Shown here: one piece after another, positions 33,421 through 45,069 of the stretch
How the letters are laid out: each line of letters begins with the position of its first letter
Numbering within the stretch: position 1 is the first letter of the stretch
NCBI RefSeq assembly: GCF_000471905.2
Contig: NW_006498192.1
Span: forward strand, 2,877,119 to 2,941,118
Direction: 5' to 3'
Source: Amborella trichopoda
Lineage: Eukaryota > Streptophyta > Magnoliopsida > Amborellales > Amborellaceae
Length of the DNA: 64,000 nucleotides
Notes under the pieces: model-generated
Database searches by the model: none
Told to the model about the DNA's origin: nothing
The model's input: the letters and a program-made list of their open reading frames with translations, nothing else
Position numbers and translations under genes: made by a program

Positions 33421-34487
33421 GATCTTGGTACCCTGTTATAATGGAATATGAATGTTATTTTGTGTTATGATGGATGGTTTGTGCAGTTTAACACACACAA
33501 GCACACAATAGTGTGAGATTATAATTTAATTTGATGGCAGGCTAAAGCTCATTACTAACACGAGTTACCCACAATATCCGAGATATTGGAGATGATATAT
33601 ACACATGGTGTATTTATCACCTCGACCAAGGGATCTAGATAACATTCCATAAAGAATTGACAATATCACTTCAAATTGATGTCTCGAAGATCATGTATCC
33701 TGTAAGTAGTCAGCGATGAACATTAGGGATGGTCAGGTTGATGCATGGATCTGACTGTGGAGCGTTAGGTAGCGATGGGTTGTATGGATGCGAAAAGACT
33801 ATGACCTGCATGGTGTGGATTTGGATACACATTTTATGTGATCCACCATGATGTATGATTCATATCACACGTGTTGTTTTAATGACCAAAACTCCTACTT
33901 GTGTGGAAAAATATGATCCTTGTTCCTTTTTGTCACTTTGTGAGGCTAATAAGTAGATGACCCATGATGCACTCATAGACCTTAGACTGCAATAGGAGCA
34001 TTTCTTCAATCATTCACTTTGATTGTACTCCTTAGGTTCAAGTATGAGACTTGTCTGGGACATTGCTGCGACAATGGTCAAGACAGAGTAGAATAATGTA
34101 TGTTATCAGGGAAGACCGTTTTATATCACACTCTATTTTGGTACCATAAGAAACTAATACACATTATGCTCGCATTGAAAGTAATTGTTTAAAAATGGGT
34201 AGAGCAATCTTTTGAGCTGGGCTCATAAGGGATTAGTTGTGAACGCAGCCCGGTGTAGTCAAATCATGTTTAAGTCAATGGGAGGAAATTTTGTTTTGTT
34301 GGTATATTAGAGATGAGGTCTTCCATGCCAGTTGGTTGGACATTTGGTATTGTTCTCGCTATCAAAATGTTATCTCCAGTAGGCCGCACACCATATTTTC
34401 CCTTTGTATGAAAGAATTCTCACGAGGCAATAGCGAACAAACACTCTTATTTAGGGAAGTAACCCCTCCCACATACAGGATGAGTGA
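33421..34487 (+). other. copia 3' untranslated region
   Basis: About 1.07 kb between RNase H and the 3' LTR without recognisable coding sequence. The expected polypurine tract is weak: ACAGGATGAGTGA sits directly before the LTR at 34,488. Confidence 0.6.
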
Positions 34488-35495
34488 TGTGGACATGAGG
34501 GTGCATCATTAGTGTGAGGGTACACCCAAGTGGACCACACCCCCATCATATTTGACTTATGTTACTACATGAAGGGAGGTGGGGAGATGTTGCACCTCTT
34601 CATGAGACTTTTTCTTATGGATATGCTTCCCTCAATTCGGCATCTGGTTTAGAGGAAAAGGATGAATGAGGGGATTCTTTGCAGAAGTTCGAACTAGAAA
34701 GTAACCTACTAGAGAGAGGGTATGGGACAGGTTATTTTTTATCTGGGGTGGAGCCACTCAACCTTATGAAGAGAGAGGGTTTGTGGAGAGTCTTTCCACC
34801 TCTCCCGGTGATTCTTGCACGTGCTAGTTCCACCTTCTCTCCATCCCACCTCTACATGAATAGATCAAACCGTCGGGTGGTTGGCTGGCAATCCCTCCAT
34901 TCTGTCCCCTAACCCACGAGGAACAAAGAACAATGACAGAACTATCAGACGAGAAGGGAAAGTCATATGATTGCCATTAGCCTCCCATGAATGGCATGCA
35001 CCAAGCACCATAAGGGTGCCCATTCATGAGGAGGTTACTCCCACATGAATGAGAGGCCCTTTCTCTCATTATAAAATGGGGAGGGGTGGAGGTCTTAACA
35101 AAACAACAATACACAAACGAGAAAGGTGTGAGAGGTGTGAAAAATCCTATTGAGAGAAAGAAAATGTATGTGTGAGAGAGAGTACAATCCCTCTCCCATT
35201 CGAGTTCTAAGGATAGAACAGGCCTTGAGAGAAAGAGTTGTGCATGAGAGTCAAGCCCGGACTGCTCCTCAATTGCATTTGTAAGAGTGTTTGTGAGCTT
35301 CCACCTCGCTTGGGATTTATGGTGTAGAACAGATTTCAGTAGCTCTAGTAGTTGTCGAACGTGCTTAAGGGAGTTGATCATTCATCTCCATACTTTTTCA
35401 CCAAAAGTCTTATGCGACCACTAATGTATGATACTCGACTCCCGATTGTTTATTTTTCTTCCGCTTCAGCCGTTGGACCATTTTTTTTTCCAACA
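34488..35495 (+). repeat. copia 3' LTR with an insertion
   Basis: It aligns with the 5' LTR from TGTGGACATGAGG to CTTCATGAG (34,488-34,606) and again from CCCATGAATGGCATGCACC (about 34,984) to CCAACA. A smaller extra stretch, AAAATCCTATTGAGAGAAAG, lies near 35,141. Confidence 0.9.
34607..34981. other. about 375-bp foreign insert in copia 3' LTR
   Basis: Absent from the 5' LTR, which reads straight across. The insert is less AT-rich than its surroundings and has an open frame of 77 codons (34,679-34,912) with no known motif. No inverted ends or target duplication are clear. Its composition would allow an organellar (mitochondrial) origin, but I cannot show that. Confidence 0.65.
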
Positions 35496-35500
35496 CTATC

Positions 35501-35930
35501 AAACCATTTTGCTAATTAAAAAGTATCTTATTAATGCTAGCTTAGGGTCCTATAACATCAAAATGATGAATATGAAGAATTCTTTTGTGCAGCCGAAAAT
35601 TGCATTATAGAGGCTAAATATGGTCATTAGTCATGAGCTTATGCTTAATTTAAGCCAAAGCTTAAAAATTTTTGAAAAAATCAAGGTGAAGGCTGTGATT
35701 CTCGGTTTTCCATTGAGAAAGAGGAAGTCACTACTAAGTGAAAAATCAATTGCAAACTTCAATCATACGGCATTCTGAACCCAACATCCACTGGATTCCT
35801 TAAGTTGAACATATCTGTGTTTAAAAAATTGAATTAAGGAATCTTAACACTAATTTCTATAAGCTATTTCGATTGTGCTTCATGAATGATCCGACAATGA
35901 GATGTGCTCTCTGACTGTAAAGCATGGTTT
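35501..35930. other. no gene seen
   Basis: AT-rich flank of the copia element. Nothing recognised. Confidence 0.45.
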
Positions 35931-35934
35931 TGAG

Positions 35935-36465
35935 ACTCGGCCAGATGTACTTGGATTCGGCCGAGTAACTCTGCTTCGCCCTATGGGCGAGGCAAGTTTT
36001 CATCGAGTATACTCTATATAAATTCTTAATGGTTATATATACTAATGTTCTTATTTTAATAATGAGTACACAAGTGGCATGCTGGTAGCAGTCATGTTTG
36101 CTGTCTAATATGGAAAGGGTTCGAAGCTCGCTGTATAACTTGTCAGTAAAAAAGCTAGCTAACGTATCATAAATGAGGGCCCCCTAAGAGCTACAAATAT
36201 GGAAAGGGTTCGAAGCTCGCTGTATAACTTGTCAGTAAAAAAGCTAGCTAACGTATCATAAATGAGGGCCCCCTAAGAGCTACAACAGTGGCCATTGTAC
36301 CATTCGATATTGAATGTTATAAACATATTATATATATTCAAATTTATGTGTTGATTTTTTATTTTTTAAACTCGTACTGTACTCGAGCGAGTTAATCAAA
36401 CTCGCCGATTAACTCGCTCGAGTAGCTCAGTCCGGCCAAGGGCCGAGTCGATTTTGTGAACAATG
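35935..36465. repeat. CTCGGCC-rich repeat with tRNA-like boxes, third copy
   Basis: Both edges carry the family words: ACTCGGCCAG and TTCGGCCGAGTAACTC at the left, AACTCGCTCGAGTAGCTC and GGGCCGAGTCGATTTTG at the right; these are partly inverted with respect to each other. The centre holds AGTGGCATGCTGGTAGCAG (36,072; box A-like) and AGGGTTCGAAGCTCGC (36,116; box B-like). The box B part lies inside an 89-bp tandem duplication. Confidence 0.5.
36108..36285. repeat. 89-bp exact tandem duplication
   Basis: The unit from ATATGGAAAGGGTTCGAAGC to CCTAAGAGCTACAA repeats twice, 36,108-36,196 and 36,197-36,285. I see no difference between copies, so it is recent compared with everything around it. Confidence 0.92.
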
Positions 36466-38059
36466 ATATAAATTATTATGTACCCTCGAATCATTAAAAA
36501 TATGTTAAAATCTAGTCCAGGCGAGTATACCTCCAAGATGTAATAAAGACTTGTGAAAATTTTATATTTGATAAATATTTAGAGAATATAATAGGGATGG
36601 ACCAAATTGATTTGCTTTTGAGCTTGGTTTAGGTCAGGACTTAAATATAAACTCATGGAACAAAGAATTGTTGTGCATCCTGTGTTGGTGGTTATTTTGG
36701 GGTTCTACAATATGGTGTAAATAAACTCCCATTTAATTAGGATCAAAATTAGGGGATGTGGGGCACTAGTGAACTTGCTTTTTTCGAATTGCTGAATACA
36801 CCTGTCATGGTAAAATTTTTCGAAGTGCTGAATACACCAGATTGGAAGTAACATTCTTGAGTCCCCGAGTTTCACACTCAAGATACCTGTGCAAAACCAC
36901 GGTAAAAAATACTGGTATATCTTTCAATCAATATAATATCATTAAACAACAATTGAAAGTAAAATTTAACAGAGTTCTCTCTCACAATAAAAATTATCTT
37001 CCAATCGGTATGATACCGTTAAACATGGAGTGGAAATAAAATTTCAATATCAACAAATATCTATCTCTACTGATAAAAATCATCCAATAAGTAATAACAC
37101 CAATAAACATTGATTGGAAATTGAAACACAAATATAACCATCTTACATAATAAAATAAATTGTTATCTGTATGAGTAACTATTATTAGAAAAATCACGTT
37201 AGACTTGTGTTAAACATCTTCTTCATCTCTCTATTTCTTTTGTTCCTAAATATCGGCAGAACCTCCCCTTAGGTGGAGTCAATTTTTAAATAAATATCCT
37301 AAAGGACTCCTATTCCTAGTTAAATTTTCGTGGAAATTAGATCTGGTTTTGATGATTTATGATAATAAAAAAACTCCTAATTTCAGTTAAATTCCCATAA
37401 AAAATAGATCCAATTTTGGAGGTTAAACGATGAGAGCCGTTAAAGATCAAGAGTGTGCTTCATAGTTCTTCTCCACGTCTAGTCAATTCACAGAGGGGTG
37501 GGCAAAGGGTCACCTGTGCGAGCCCTATGAGTGAAAGTAAAGCACCTACTCAATATACTATTTTTACCCACTTATTCTACCCTTTTAAATATACTAGTGG
37601 AATGGCACATGCTTCGTACATTGGTTACTGATTATATGTACAGACAAATAGATTCATGCCTACAAATTTGTTAAATGTCAATGAGAAACATTAAAATGTG
37701 ATTGTGTTCCATGTAAATGACTATATTAAAGATATTTTCAAGAAAAAAGAGCTTTACATATCAATATAGGAAAGTTACACATAGATAGATCCTTCATGTA
37801 AGCAGTGGAAGATAAATAGACAACCATAAAATCTTTCCATTGACAACATTGGTTTAAGGTCCTATTTATATTCGAAATTGTGGGTTGGGGACTACGCCCT
37901 CGTCTTGATCTTAGGTGCAAACAAATCGATGAGTTGATAGAGTAAGGGTCCCGTCAAATTACGTGCCGACGGAGAAACTTTTCCTAAGTCTTTATCCCTC
38001 TTAGATCGTTGACAAAGCTGGCGTATCTTAACCATGGAACTCAGCCAAGAAGTTTTTTA
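36466..38059. other. no gene seen
   Basis: AT-rich. A short repeat of CTGAATACACC occurs at 36,792 and 36,828. The segment 37,860-38,040 is less AT-rich and may belong to a retroelement, but no motif is readable. Confidence 0.45.
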
Positions 38060-39559
38060 AAAGGGTTTTGAGATAGGAGGAAGAATTAGGAAAATATATT
38101 TAGAAAGAGAACAAAGGAAGACAACCACAAATAAGCAACTAAACTAGGAAGCTGCAAATAGACAGGAGTAAAGAATCTAACTACTAGATGCAAGAAAAAT
38201 AAAAAATTAAAAAGCATGGAGACAAAGGAGTGAATCTAATCTAAGCATGCATGACATGTAATGAAAGAAAGAGAAAGTGATATGGAGATACTCGCATGGT
38301 TGTGAAGAAGGGCATAAGACTAATCTAAGCATGCATGATATATAATGAAAGAGAGAGTTAAAAGCATGGAAATATGAACATGGTTACAAAGAAAGAAGAG
38401 GATGAGATCCTCATCCACAAGGCAAAGAGTTATGAGTTTGAAATGTGAATAAAGATAATAATATACCATGAAGGGGAATAAAATGGAAGAGAGGGAGAGA
38501 GAAGAGAGCCAATGTTAATAAATAACATTCATTGAGAGTAACAAAACCAAATATAAGAAGGAAATAAATGGGTAGAACATAAGAAAGAGCGTTAAGATGA
38601 ACGAAATGGAGAGAAATAGGGAGAAGTACAATAAAAAGGGGGAGAGCAGTAGATAAACACAAATGATTAACGAAAGATAGTTAAAAGATGAGGAAGATAG
38701 ATGTAATTGGAAGAGAATAAGGACGACTTATCTATTGAGCAAAATATAAGGAAAATAGATGAAATGAACATAGAAGAGAGTGGAGAATGAAAGAAACGAG
38801 GTTAAAGCAAAATATCCTAACTAAGATAGAAAAGCATAATAAAGAAGAAATAGATTAGAACGCATGAGAGATGTGAGAGATCTACATTATCACATGAATA
38901 AGAGAGTGGAAAGAAGAGCAAATCCTACCAATAAAAGAAATAAATGAAGCAAGGTATGCAAATACTATCACCAAATAGGGAAGATGAAAGATTAAGGTGA
39001 GGAGAGGGAATCTATTCCATCAAAAGGAGGGAAACAAAGAAGAGACATAAAACCAAGAAGAGTATTCATTATAAGAGGAAAAGAATTCACTATTTAATGA
39101 AGAAGAAAGTGAAGGAGAGAGAGACCTATACCATTAAATGGAGGAAACAAAGAAGAGAAATAAATACCCAAGAAATAAAGGAAGATTAAATATAACTAAC
39201 CTAGTACAATAAATACTACATTAAACAAGGGGAACAAAAATATGATAAAAACTGAGAGAAAATAAAGGAAGATAAACAAATCTAGCTAAAAGGAAATAAA
39301 TGCAAATTTCATGGAAAGAGGAAAAAGGGAACTACATCAATAAATGAAGAAGACAACGAAAGAAGTCATAAATACAAATGATAAATGAAAAAAAATATTA
39401 GAAAAGAAAATAAAATGGAGAAAATAGAAGAAAAATGACATTTAGGTTGGGCCTCAGGCCCGACGGCCAAAATCGGCACCGATTTAGATAGTAAAGTTGC
39501 ACAATCAACCAGAACTTTCTTGGTTCTTAATAGGGTAAATAAAAATAACAAGAAGGGGG
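38060..39559. repeat. 1.5-kb purine-rich tract ending in a polypurine-tract-like word
   Basis: The plus strand is dominated by A and G throughout (GAAAGAGAGAG, GGAAGATAAAC, GAAGAAGAAAG words). A block with AATCTAAGCATGCATGA is repeated at 38,238 and 38,322. The tract ends AACAAGAAGGGGG immediately before the LTR start at 39,560. No protein-coding frame. It is either host purine-rich DNA or the 3' untranslated end of another LTR element. Confidence 0.6.
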
Positions 39560-40912
39560 TATTATACATCATTTTTTATGTACTTGTATCCTCGAGACGT
39601 AGAAAGAGAGAGCCAGTTATAATCTGGTCCTGCCGGTACCCAAGACACTGCCAGATCATGTGAACACTGCAAAATACGTCTAAAACTGGGCAACATCTGA
39701 AAAAGTATCGAAATGACATCAAAAGGCATGAAAATGATATTTTGGGATGCCCAAAGGACACACAAAGTTTTGTCACATTCCGATAAGTTTTTATATGATC
39801 AGGATGAAACTCGATTGTCAAATCAATTCTTATTATGCTGAAAAAGAACCTTATAACTACAACCCTCTTTTTTGGCCTTAAAACAACACTAGACCACCAC
39901 CATTAGATCCCGAACATCAAAAAACCCCAAGGACTAAATTTGGGCTCAATCGGATATTCCAGAATCGTTCTAGGGCCAACTTACCCTAAAATGGTGGGTT
40001 TTACACTATTGCGATACATCCTCAGTGACCAGTTTCCATTTATGGAAACTATGTTTTCCCATTATGAGATGATTTTCAAATGCTCATAACTTACTTGTCT
40101 TGAGTTGGAATAAGCTCAAATTTGGACACAAGCTAAGTCGCGATGACCCGGTCGTTTTGACATATGGCATGCATCGTGACATGTCCTGAGATGAGAGAAT
40201 TTCTAGGGAGAAGATGAGCCCCAAACCAAGGAAATTAGAATTTTAAAATAGAAGACATTTCAAACTTCGTTAAGTCATAACTTGAGATTTTTGTGTCGGA
40301 TCGTCAGAAATTGGGGTCCGTTTCGACCGTATCGCGAAGGGCTACAATTTGGTATAATTTTTGTTCACAATTGGAAGACGAATAGTTTGAATTTTGAGGT
40401 TGAAATGGTAATATTTTCTGATCGTTGGAATCTCATTTTCCGGCGACTTCCCAAATTTGGAATGTGCACAAACAGAAACCAAATCGGAATTTAAAGAAAA
40501 ATGATTGTGACAATGTTCTCTTTAATTTTTGATCAAAATGAGGACTCGGAAGATCATGAATCTTACCAAATTGGTGCTAGATGTTTATGGACTTCGCTGG
40601 ATTTTTGGTCCCTTCATGAAAAGTCTGTTTCAAGACGATCAATGGGCATCAAAACGTTTGTCATAGTTCAAGCATCAATTCTACGACGATTGATCACTCG
40701 AATTATCATCGCAAGCGTCCAAACAAGCTCCCGAAGACCATCCATGGCAAGAGGCCCCTCATGGAGGGATGGTTTTGTCATTTGCTCGAAAGTACTAAGG
40801 GGTATTTTGGTCATTTGGTCCAAAAACGACATTTTATTTTAATTCCCTTTAATTGCATTTTTCCACAATTTAAGTGCTTTTTGAGCATTCCACCTTTTTT
40901 TAGTAGTTGTTC

Positions 40913-40919
40913 TATATAA
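40913..40919 (+). promoter_or_regulatory. LTR A TATA box
   Basis: TATATAA in TTCTATATAAGTAAACCC. The same spacing to an AAGTCATTTGTAAAGG-like word is seen at 62,526 (plus) and on the minus strand at 61,366-61,361, so this core promoter is conserved in three related LTRs. Confidence 0.7.
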
Positions 40920-41323
40920 GTAAACCCAAGTCATTTGTAAAGGGGTTGGAAAAGTTGGAGAAGGCTTGATCAGGTGTGAATAAAATTTGGTCATTTGCTT
41001 ATTATTTTTGGGCTTTTACTTCTTAGTGTGTGATAAGTGGTGAGGAGAGAGAAAAATTTGGTAGAGAGAAACTACCTCTAGCCCATACTCTCTAGTCTAC
41101 CCATAGTCCACACTCCGTAGCCTACACCCTAGCCCACTCCCTAGCCTACACCCTGATCCATGTATCCTAATCTTGACCCATGGCCAACTATTCTCTCTCT
41201 CATGTGAAAGCAAAGGGCCTAAGGTGGTGGACCTAGGCTAGGTCACACCCTTAGCCCACTCTCGCTCCTCTTTTCCCCTCTATTTCCTTCCTCTTTCTCT
41301 CTCTACCCCGTCTTCCCTACGCA

Positions 41324-41678
41324 GCAACCCAGAGCTGCAGCTACCTGTGGCCCCGTCTCTCCCCTAGGCTCTCTTCTTTCTGTTGCACAGCACCCTAGAG
41401 CCACAACAAACCTATGTCCTTGTCTCTCCCCTCTCTCTCTTGTCTCCATGTGCACGTACACCCTGGAGCCACAACAAACATGTGTCCCCGTCTCTTCTGT
41501 CTCTCTCTCATTTATGCATGTGCGTACACCTCGAAGTTGTGGCAACCTTGCAGCCCTATCTCTCCCATCTCTCTCTTGTCTTTGCATGTGTGTGAACCCC
41601 GGAGCCACAACACTCTATGACCCCATCGCTCTCTCGTCTTTGCGTGCGCGTAAACCTTGGAACGACAATCACCTGCAA

Positions 41679-41716
<38 letters not shown>

Positions 41717-41725
41717 GTGTCTCTC
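41324..41725 (+). repeat. minisatellite, unit about 68 bp, in LTR A
   Basis: Units start at about 41,324 and at 41,391, 41,461, 41,529, 41,597 and 41,654. Each opens C(C/A)C(T/C)(G/A)GAGCCACAAC-like, continues with GTC(C/T)CCGTCTCTC and CTCTCTTGTCTT, and closes GCATGTG(C/T)GTACA. The last unit runs into a (TC)n run at 41,682-41,713. Four overlapping open frames on both strands (41,303-41,876) are by-products. Confidence 0.8.
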
Positions 41726-42244
41726 TTGTTGCCGCTGCACATGGAGCTGCCATAACATGTGCCCCCATCCCTTCTTCTTGTTGTTCGCTCTACTGTACAT
41801 AAGTTCCCAACTTCATGTGGCCCCAGCATCTTGTGGCCGCGTCTTTCATCCGTTTATACCATCTTGTCCCCTTTGAGCTCACACCAGTATGCATGCCTTT
41901 CTGCGGATACGGTTCTGCCTTACATTCATCACTCATCTCCCCTTTGTGTACTAATAGTATTCTTCTATCCATCATGTGCTTGACTTGATACTTCTCAAAG
42001 CCATATTAAGAGTTTTAACAGTCGAATTTCCACTCTAATTTCCTCTCCATATAGTCGAGTCGAGCTGCGAGAGATATAAATACTCTCGTCCTCACTCAAT
42101 CGGGTGGAGGCATCCTAAGTTGGTAGTCAAGAGAGTTTCGATTCTTTAATTGCTTTGATTGCCAAGTCTTGTACTGTTTGAACAGATAAAAAGATTTATG
42201 TCATCCCTTTTTCTTCATTCTTTCTTTGTCAACCAACGTTCACT

Positions 42245-43093
42245 TGTTTATAGTGCAAAATCAAAGAGATCTTCAGAAGAAGAATCCTCAAATCTAAACA
42301 CCACAAACTGAATTTTAAAAAATGTGATAGAGATAGTGGGGACAATAGAATTCTGATTTGAGGCCAGATCTACTCAGAAATCAGCAGATCTACTCTCATA
42401 TCAGTGGCCGAGCCAGCATCAATCCAAAATGAATGAAAGATAAAACATAATAAAATAAAGAAAATAAGATAAAAGAGATGATGAAGAAAATACCTGGCCA
42501 ACCAGTTGGCCCGGGGGACCCGAGGCTTCAAGGCTTCATTGCCTCGCCCGTATTAGGATCGACTGAGTATGTGTCGTGCATACTCTTTGTCTCTCTCTTC
42601 AAGTCTTGACCAAGCCTTGGCTTGGTTGAATGGTTATCTTAGTCTAAGGGTGACCTAAAGCTAGGTTTTTCGAGGTCTAGGGTTTGCTATACGGGTTCCT
42701 CTCTCTTTCTCTGATTTTCTCCTACATGTCCCACATCTTCCCATTTCTAACGTACACATCCCAGCCAAATATTTTTCCTCAAGTGGTATGATAGTTCCTT
42801 TTCTTATAGGCCTAATGGGCATGTAGAATGGAAACTATGGGATTTGCTAGGTGTAGAATAGATAATTACTAAAAGCTGGGGATTGGCTAGGTGTGGAATG
42901 GATAATTACTAAAAGCTAGGGATTTACTAGGTGTGGAATGAATACCTACTAAAACTATGAGATTTGCTAAGTGTGGATCATAGGATGGGACCATGGACTA
43001 TGGTCGTCTATGGTTTAGGTGTCTACTGAAATAGTGTGGTCCTATGGGTTTTCTAAGGTTAGGAAAATCATGGAATTTGCCAAGGTGTCTACA
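42245..43093 (-). repeat. element B 3' LTR
   Basis: 849 bp. It aligns along its length with 51,251-52,127. It contains three to four copies of a GGGATTTGCTAGGTGTGGAATGG-type word spaced about 40 bp (42,840-42,980), also present in the other LTR. Confidence 0.9.
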
Positions 43094-43106
43094 GTTGCCC
43101 CTCTTT
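43094..43106 (-). other. element B polypurine tract
   Basis: On the minus strand AAAGAGGGGCAAC directly precedes the LTR start TGTAGACACC. It primes plus-strand DNA synthesis and fixes the orientation of the element. Confidence 0.85.
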
Positions 43107-43829
43107 GGCAGTCCTTGTCCTTGGAGGGGCAGGTGAGTGGCAAAAAAATAGATACTATTGGGCGTTCCCTGTCCTTCGAAGGGCTGGTGAACGACAAAGA
43201 TAATGCAGACATTTTAAATTTCATCCTAACATTACGTGGTCAGAGGGCGCATCAACTAATCCCTCCAAGTCATTGCGCTCCCGAGCTTACCCACTTAGGG
43301 CATTTTCATCCTAGGGTTTTCAGCCTGAGATGTCGGTGAGTTACAAAAGCTTGAAACCAGAGTTGGATTTGCCACTTAACTTAAGAGGTTTTCATAATTT
43401 CAAATTCTTAAACCTGACATTTTCTTTGATTTCCTTAAGGTTTCCTAAGGTCTTCTATAAGTTTTACCTATTTAGTAAATGGTTAGGCCAAGTCAATTCT
43501 GATGAGAGAGATGAGGCGGCATCGCCGTGATCATCATATACAGGTGTCCAAGCTCCTTCATTTTTTTTAAGTCTTTTTAAAATTTTTTTGAAAATGGAGA
43601 GAGATTTGAAGTAAAACCCAAAACTTGGACATGTTATGATTTTAACAAAGAAATTAAAGGTTTTGAAAACAAATGACATATAGTGAAAATTTTGAAATGA
43701 GAGATGTTTTGCAAAACAAATTTTTAGTTAGCAGTTTTAGCTCTTAAAATTATAGAGCCCTCTAAGCAGTTTAAAGTCATGCAGCGATGAACGGGGTAGT
43801 CGGCGGTTATACTCATACGACCGTGGAGT

Positions 43830-43872
<43 letters not shown>

Positions 43873-45065
43873 TTATTTTATTTTATTTTATATTTTTTTT
43901 TTGCTGCCCTTGTTGGGGGGTGGTTTTCTTTTAATGTAGGTCTTGCAGTTTAACCACTTGTGACCCCTTTGGTGGACCCTATGTGAGCGTATCAAGTCTT
44001 TGCTTGAATTTTCGGGACGAGAAATCATCAAGTATTTCTTTATCTTCCAACATCAACTCTTGTATTGCAATTCAAGGAGAGTTCTCTGGAATTTTGAGCG
44101 AAACAGAGTCTTGAAAATTCAAGATACTGCCCATGGATGTTTAGAATCTCTTTAGATTTCTCATTTCATTCCTCCACCACTCACCTTTTGAAGTTGTAGA
44201 CGATCTAGGTCCTTAATAATGTTTCGTCAAGCTAATGCTTATTGATTTTCTTTTAACACCACTTTGACTCAGAGGGAGGAAGAGAAGATGTTTAGAGAGA
44301 AAATACTTTGGAAAGTAGAAAGAAGGAGAGAACTTCTTTTTTTTCATCGCCCCTGGGTCCCTTTCGAGTGCTCAGCCTGGTAGCCTTTTTTCCAACACTT
44401 TCGAATTTTCAGCCCAGCGGATTCTTTTATTTATTTATTTTTGAAGAAGAAAACAGTTACAAAGGAAGAGGGGGAGGAGGAAGAAGAGTCAAAAGGAGCC
44501 TTTTTTGTTTTTTTTCTAGCAATTCACCTTATGATCATGTTAGAATTCGATCGTCTTTCCCTCCTCCAAGTGGAGGTGAGGCTCTAATATCGGTCGTCCT
44601 TTGATTTCCCTTGACCCAAGTTGGTATCCAAAATCTCTTTGACAATAGTAGTTGAATCTCCGTTGAACTTTTCCTTTAAACTTCTACACTTGAACCTTGA
44701 TTTTGGGACTAAACATTATTCTCAATTTCCTAATCCCTCAGTCTTCTATATGGACGGATAAGCTCATCAAGGTTTTCTCATTAATGGAGTACTTCATGTT
44801 ACACATTAGGTGTTAATTCCCTTTGAAGTGTGGTCATTTGTAAGGGCTGAGTGATCACCCAACTCTTTTTCAATTATCTTTTGCATTGCAAATTTCGAAT
44901 TGCTTTTCGGAGGTTAACTCCGTAGTAGGCTCCTTCTCAGTGCTAGAGCTTAGGTTAGACTCTCGCAAAAGAAGAGTGATTGAGTTGGTATTAGATGGCC
45001 TTACGGCATGTTAGGAGTCAACGAAGAAGTGCTCAATCTCATTAGTTGCCCCTGTTGTATTAAAT
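43107..45065 (-). other. element B 3' untranslated region
   Basis: About 2 kb without recognisable protein. It has (TTA)n at 43,837-43,872. A 69-bp tandem pair with ATGGCCTTA(C/T)G(G/A)C(A/G)TGTT runs from 44,995 to about 45,130 at the border with the downstream ORF. Confidence 0.6.
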
Positions 45066-45069
45066 GGCC

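Larger units (their letters stand above)
27888..35495 (+). mobile_element. Ty1/copia LTR retrotransposon, full-length but dead
   Basis: Both LTRs (27,888-28,486 and 34,488-35,495) begin TGT(A/G)GACATGAGGGTGCAT and end TTCCAACA. The flanks are TTATC on the left (27,883-27,887) and CTATC on the right (35,496-35,500), a 5-bp target duplication with one change. The primer site is at 28,488. Internal order is gag, protease, integrase, RT, RNase H, which defines copia. All domains carry stops or shifts, the integrase has an internal deletion, a hAT MITE splits the protease region, and the 3' LTR holds an insert of about 375 bp. LTR divergence by eye indicates an old insertion. Confidence 0.93.
39560..42244 (+). 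repeat. element A 5' LTR, first part (Tat-like, about 3 kb in total)
   Basis: It starts TATTATACATCATTTTTTATG, corresponding to TGTTATACGTCATTTTTGACG of LTR D at 61,376 (TG changed to TA). The TATA box is at 40,913-40,919, followed by CCCAAGTCATTTGTAAAGGGG, homologous to the promoter zones of LTRs C and D. The rest of the LTR is at 52,128-52,483; element B sits between. LTR C reads through the junction without interruption, confirming continuity. Open frames inside are low-complexity shadows. Confidence 0.75.

Noticed and set aside
37738..37920. Minus-strand frame starting MHLRSRRGRS as a gag start
   Set aside because: Only a short basic start; nothing downstream fits gag and no LTR lies upstream.
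41303..41876. Five overlapping open frames on both strands, up to 142 codons
   Set aside because: They are made by the 68-bp minisatellite and (TC)n run; the proteins are simple Ser/Leu/Pro or Arg/Glu repeats.
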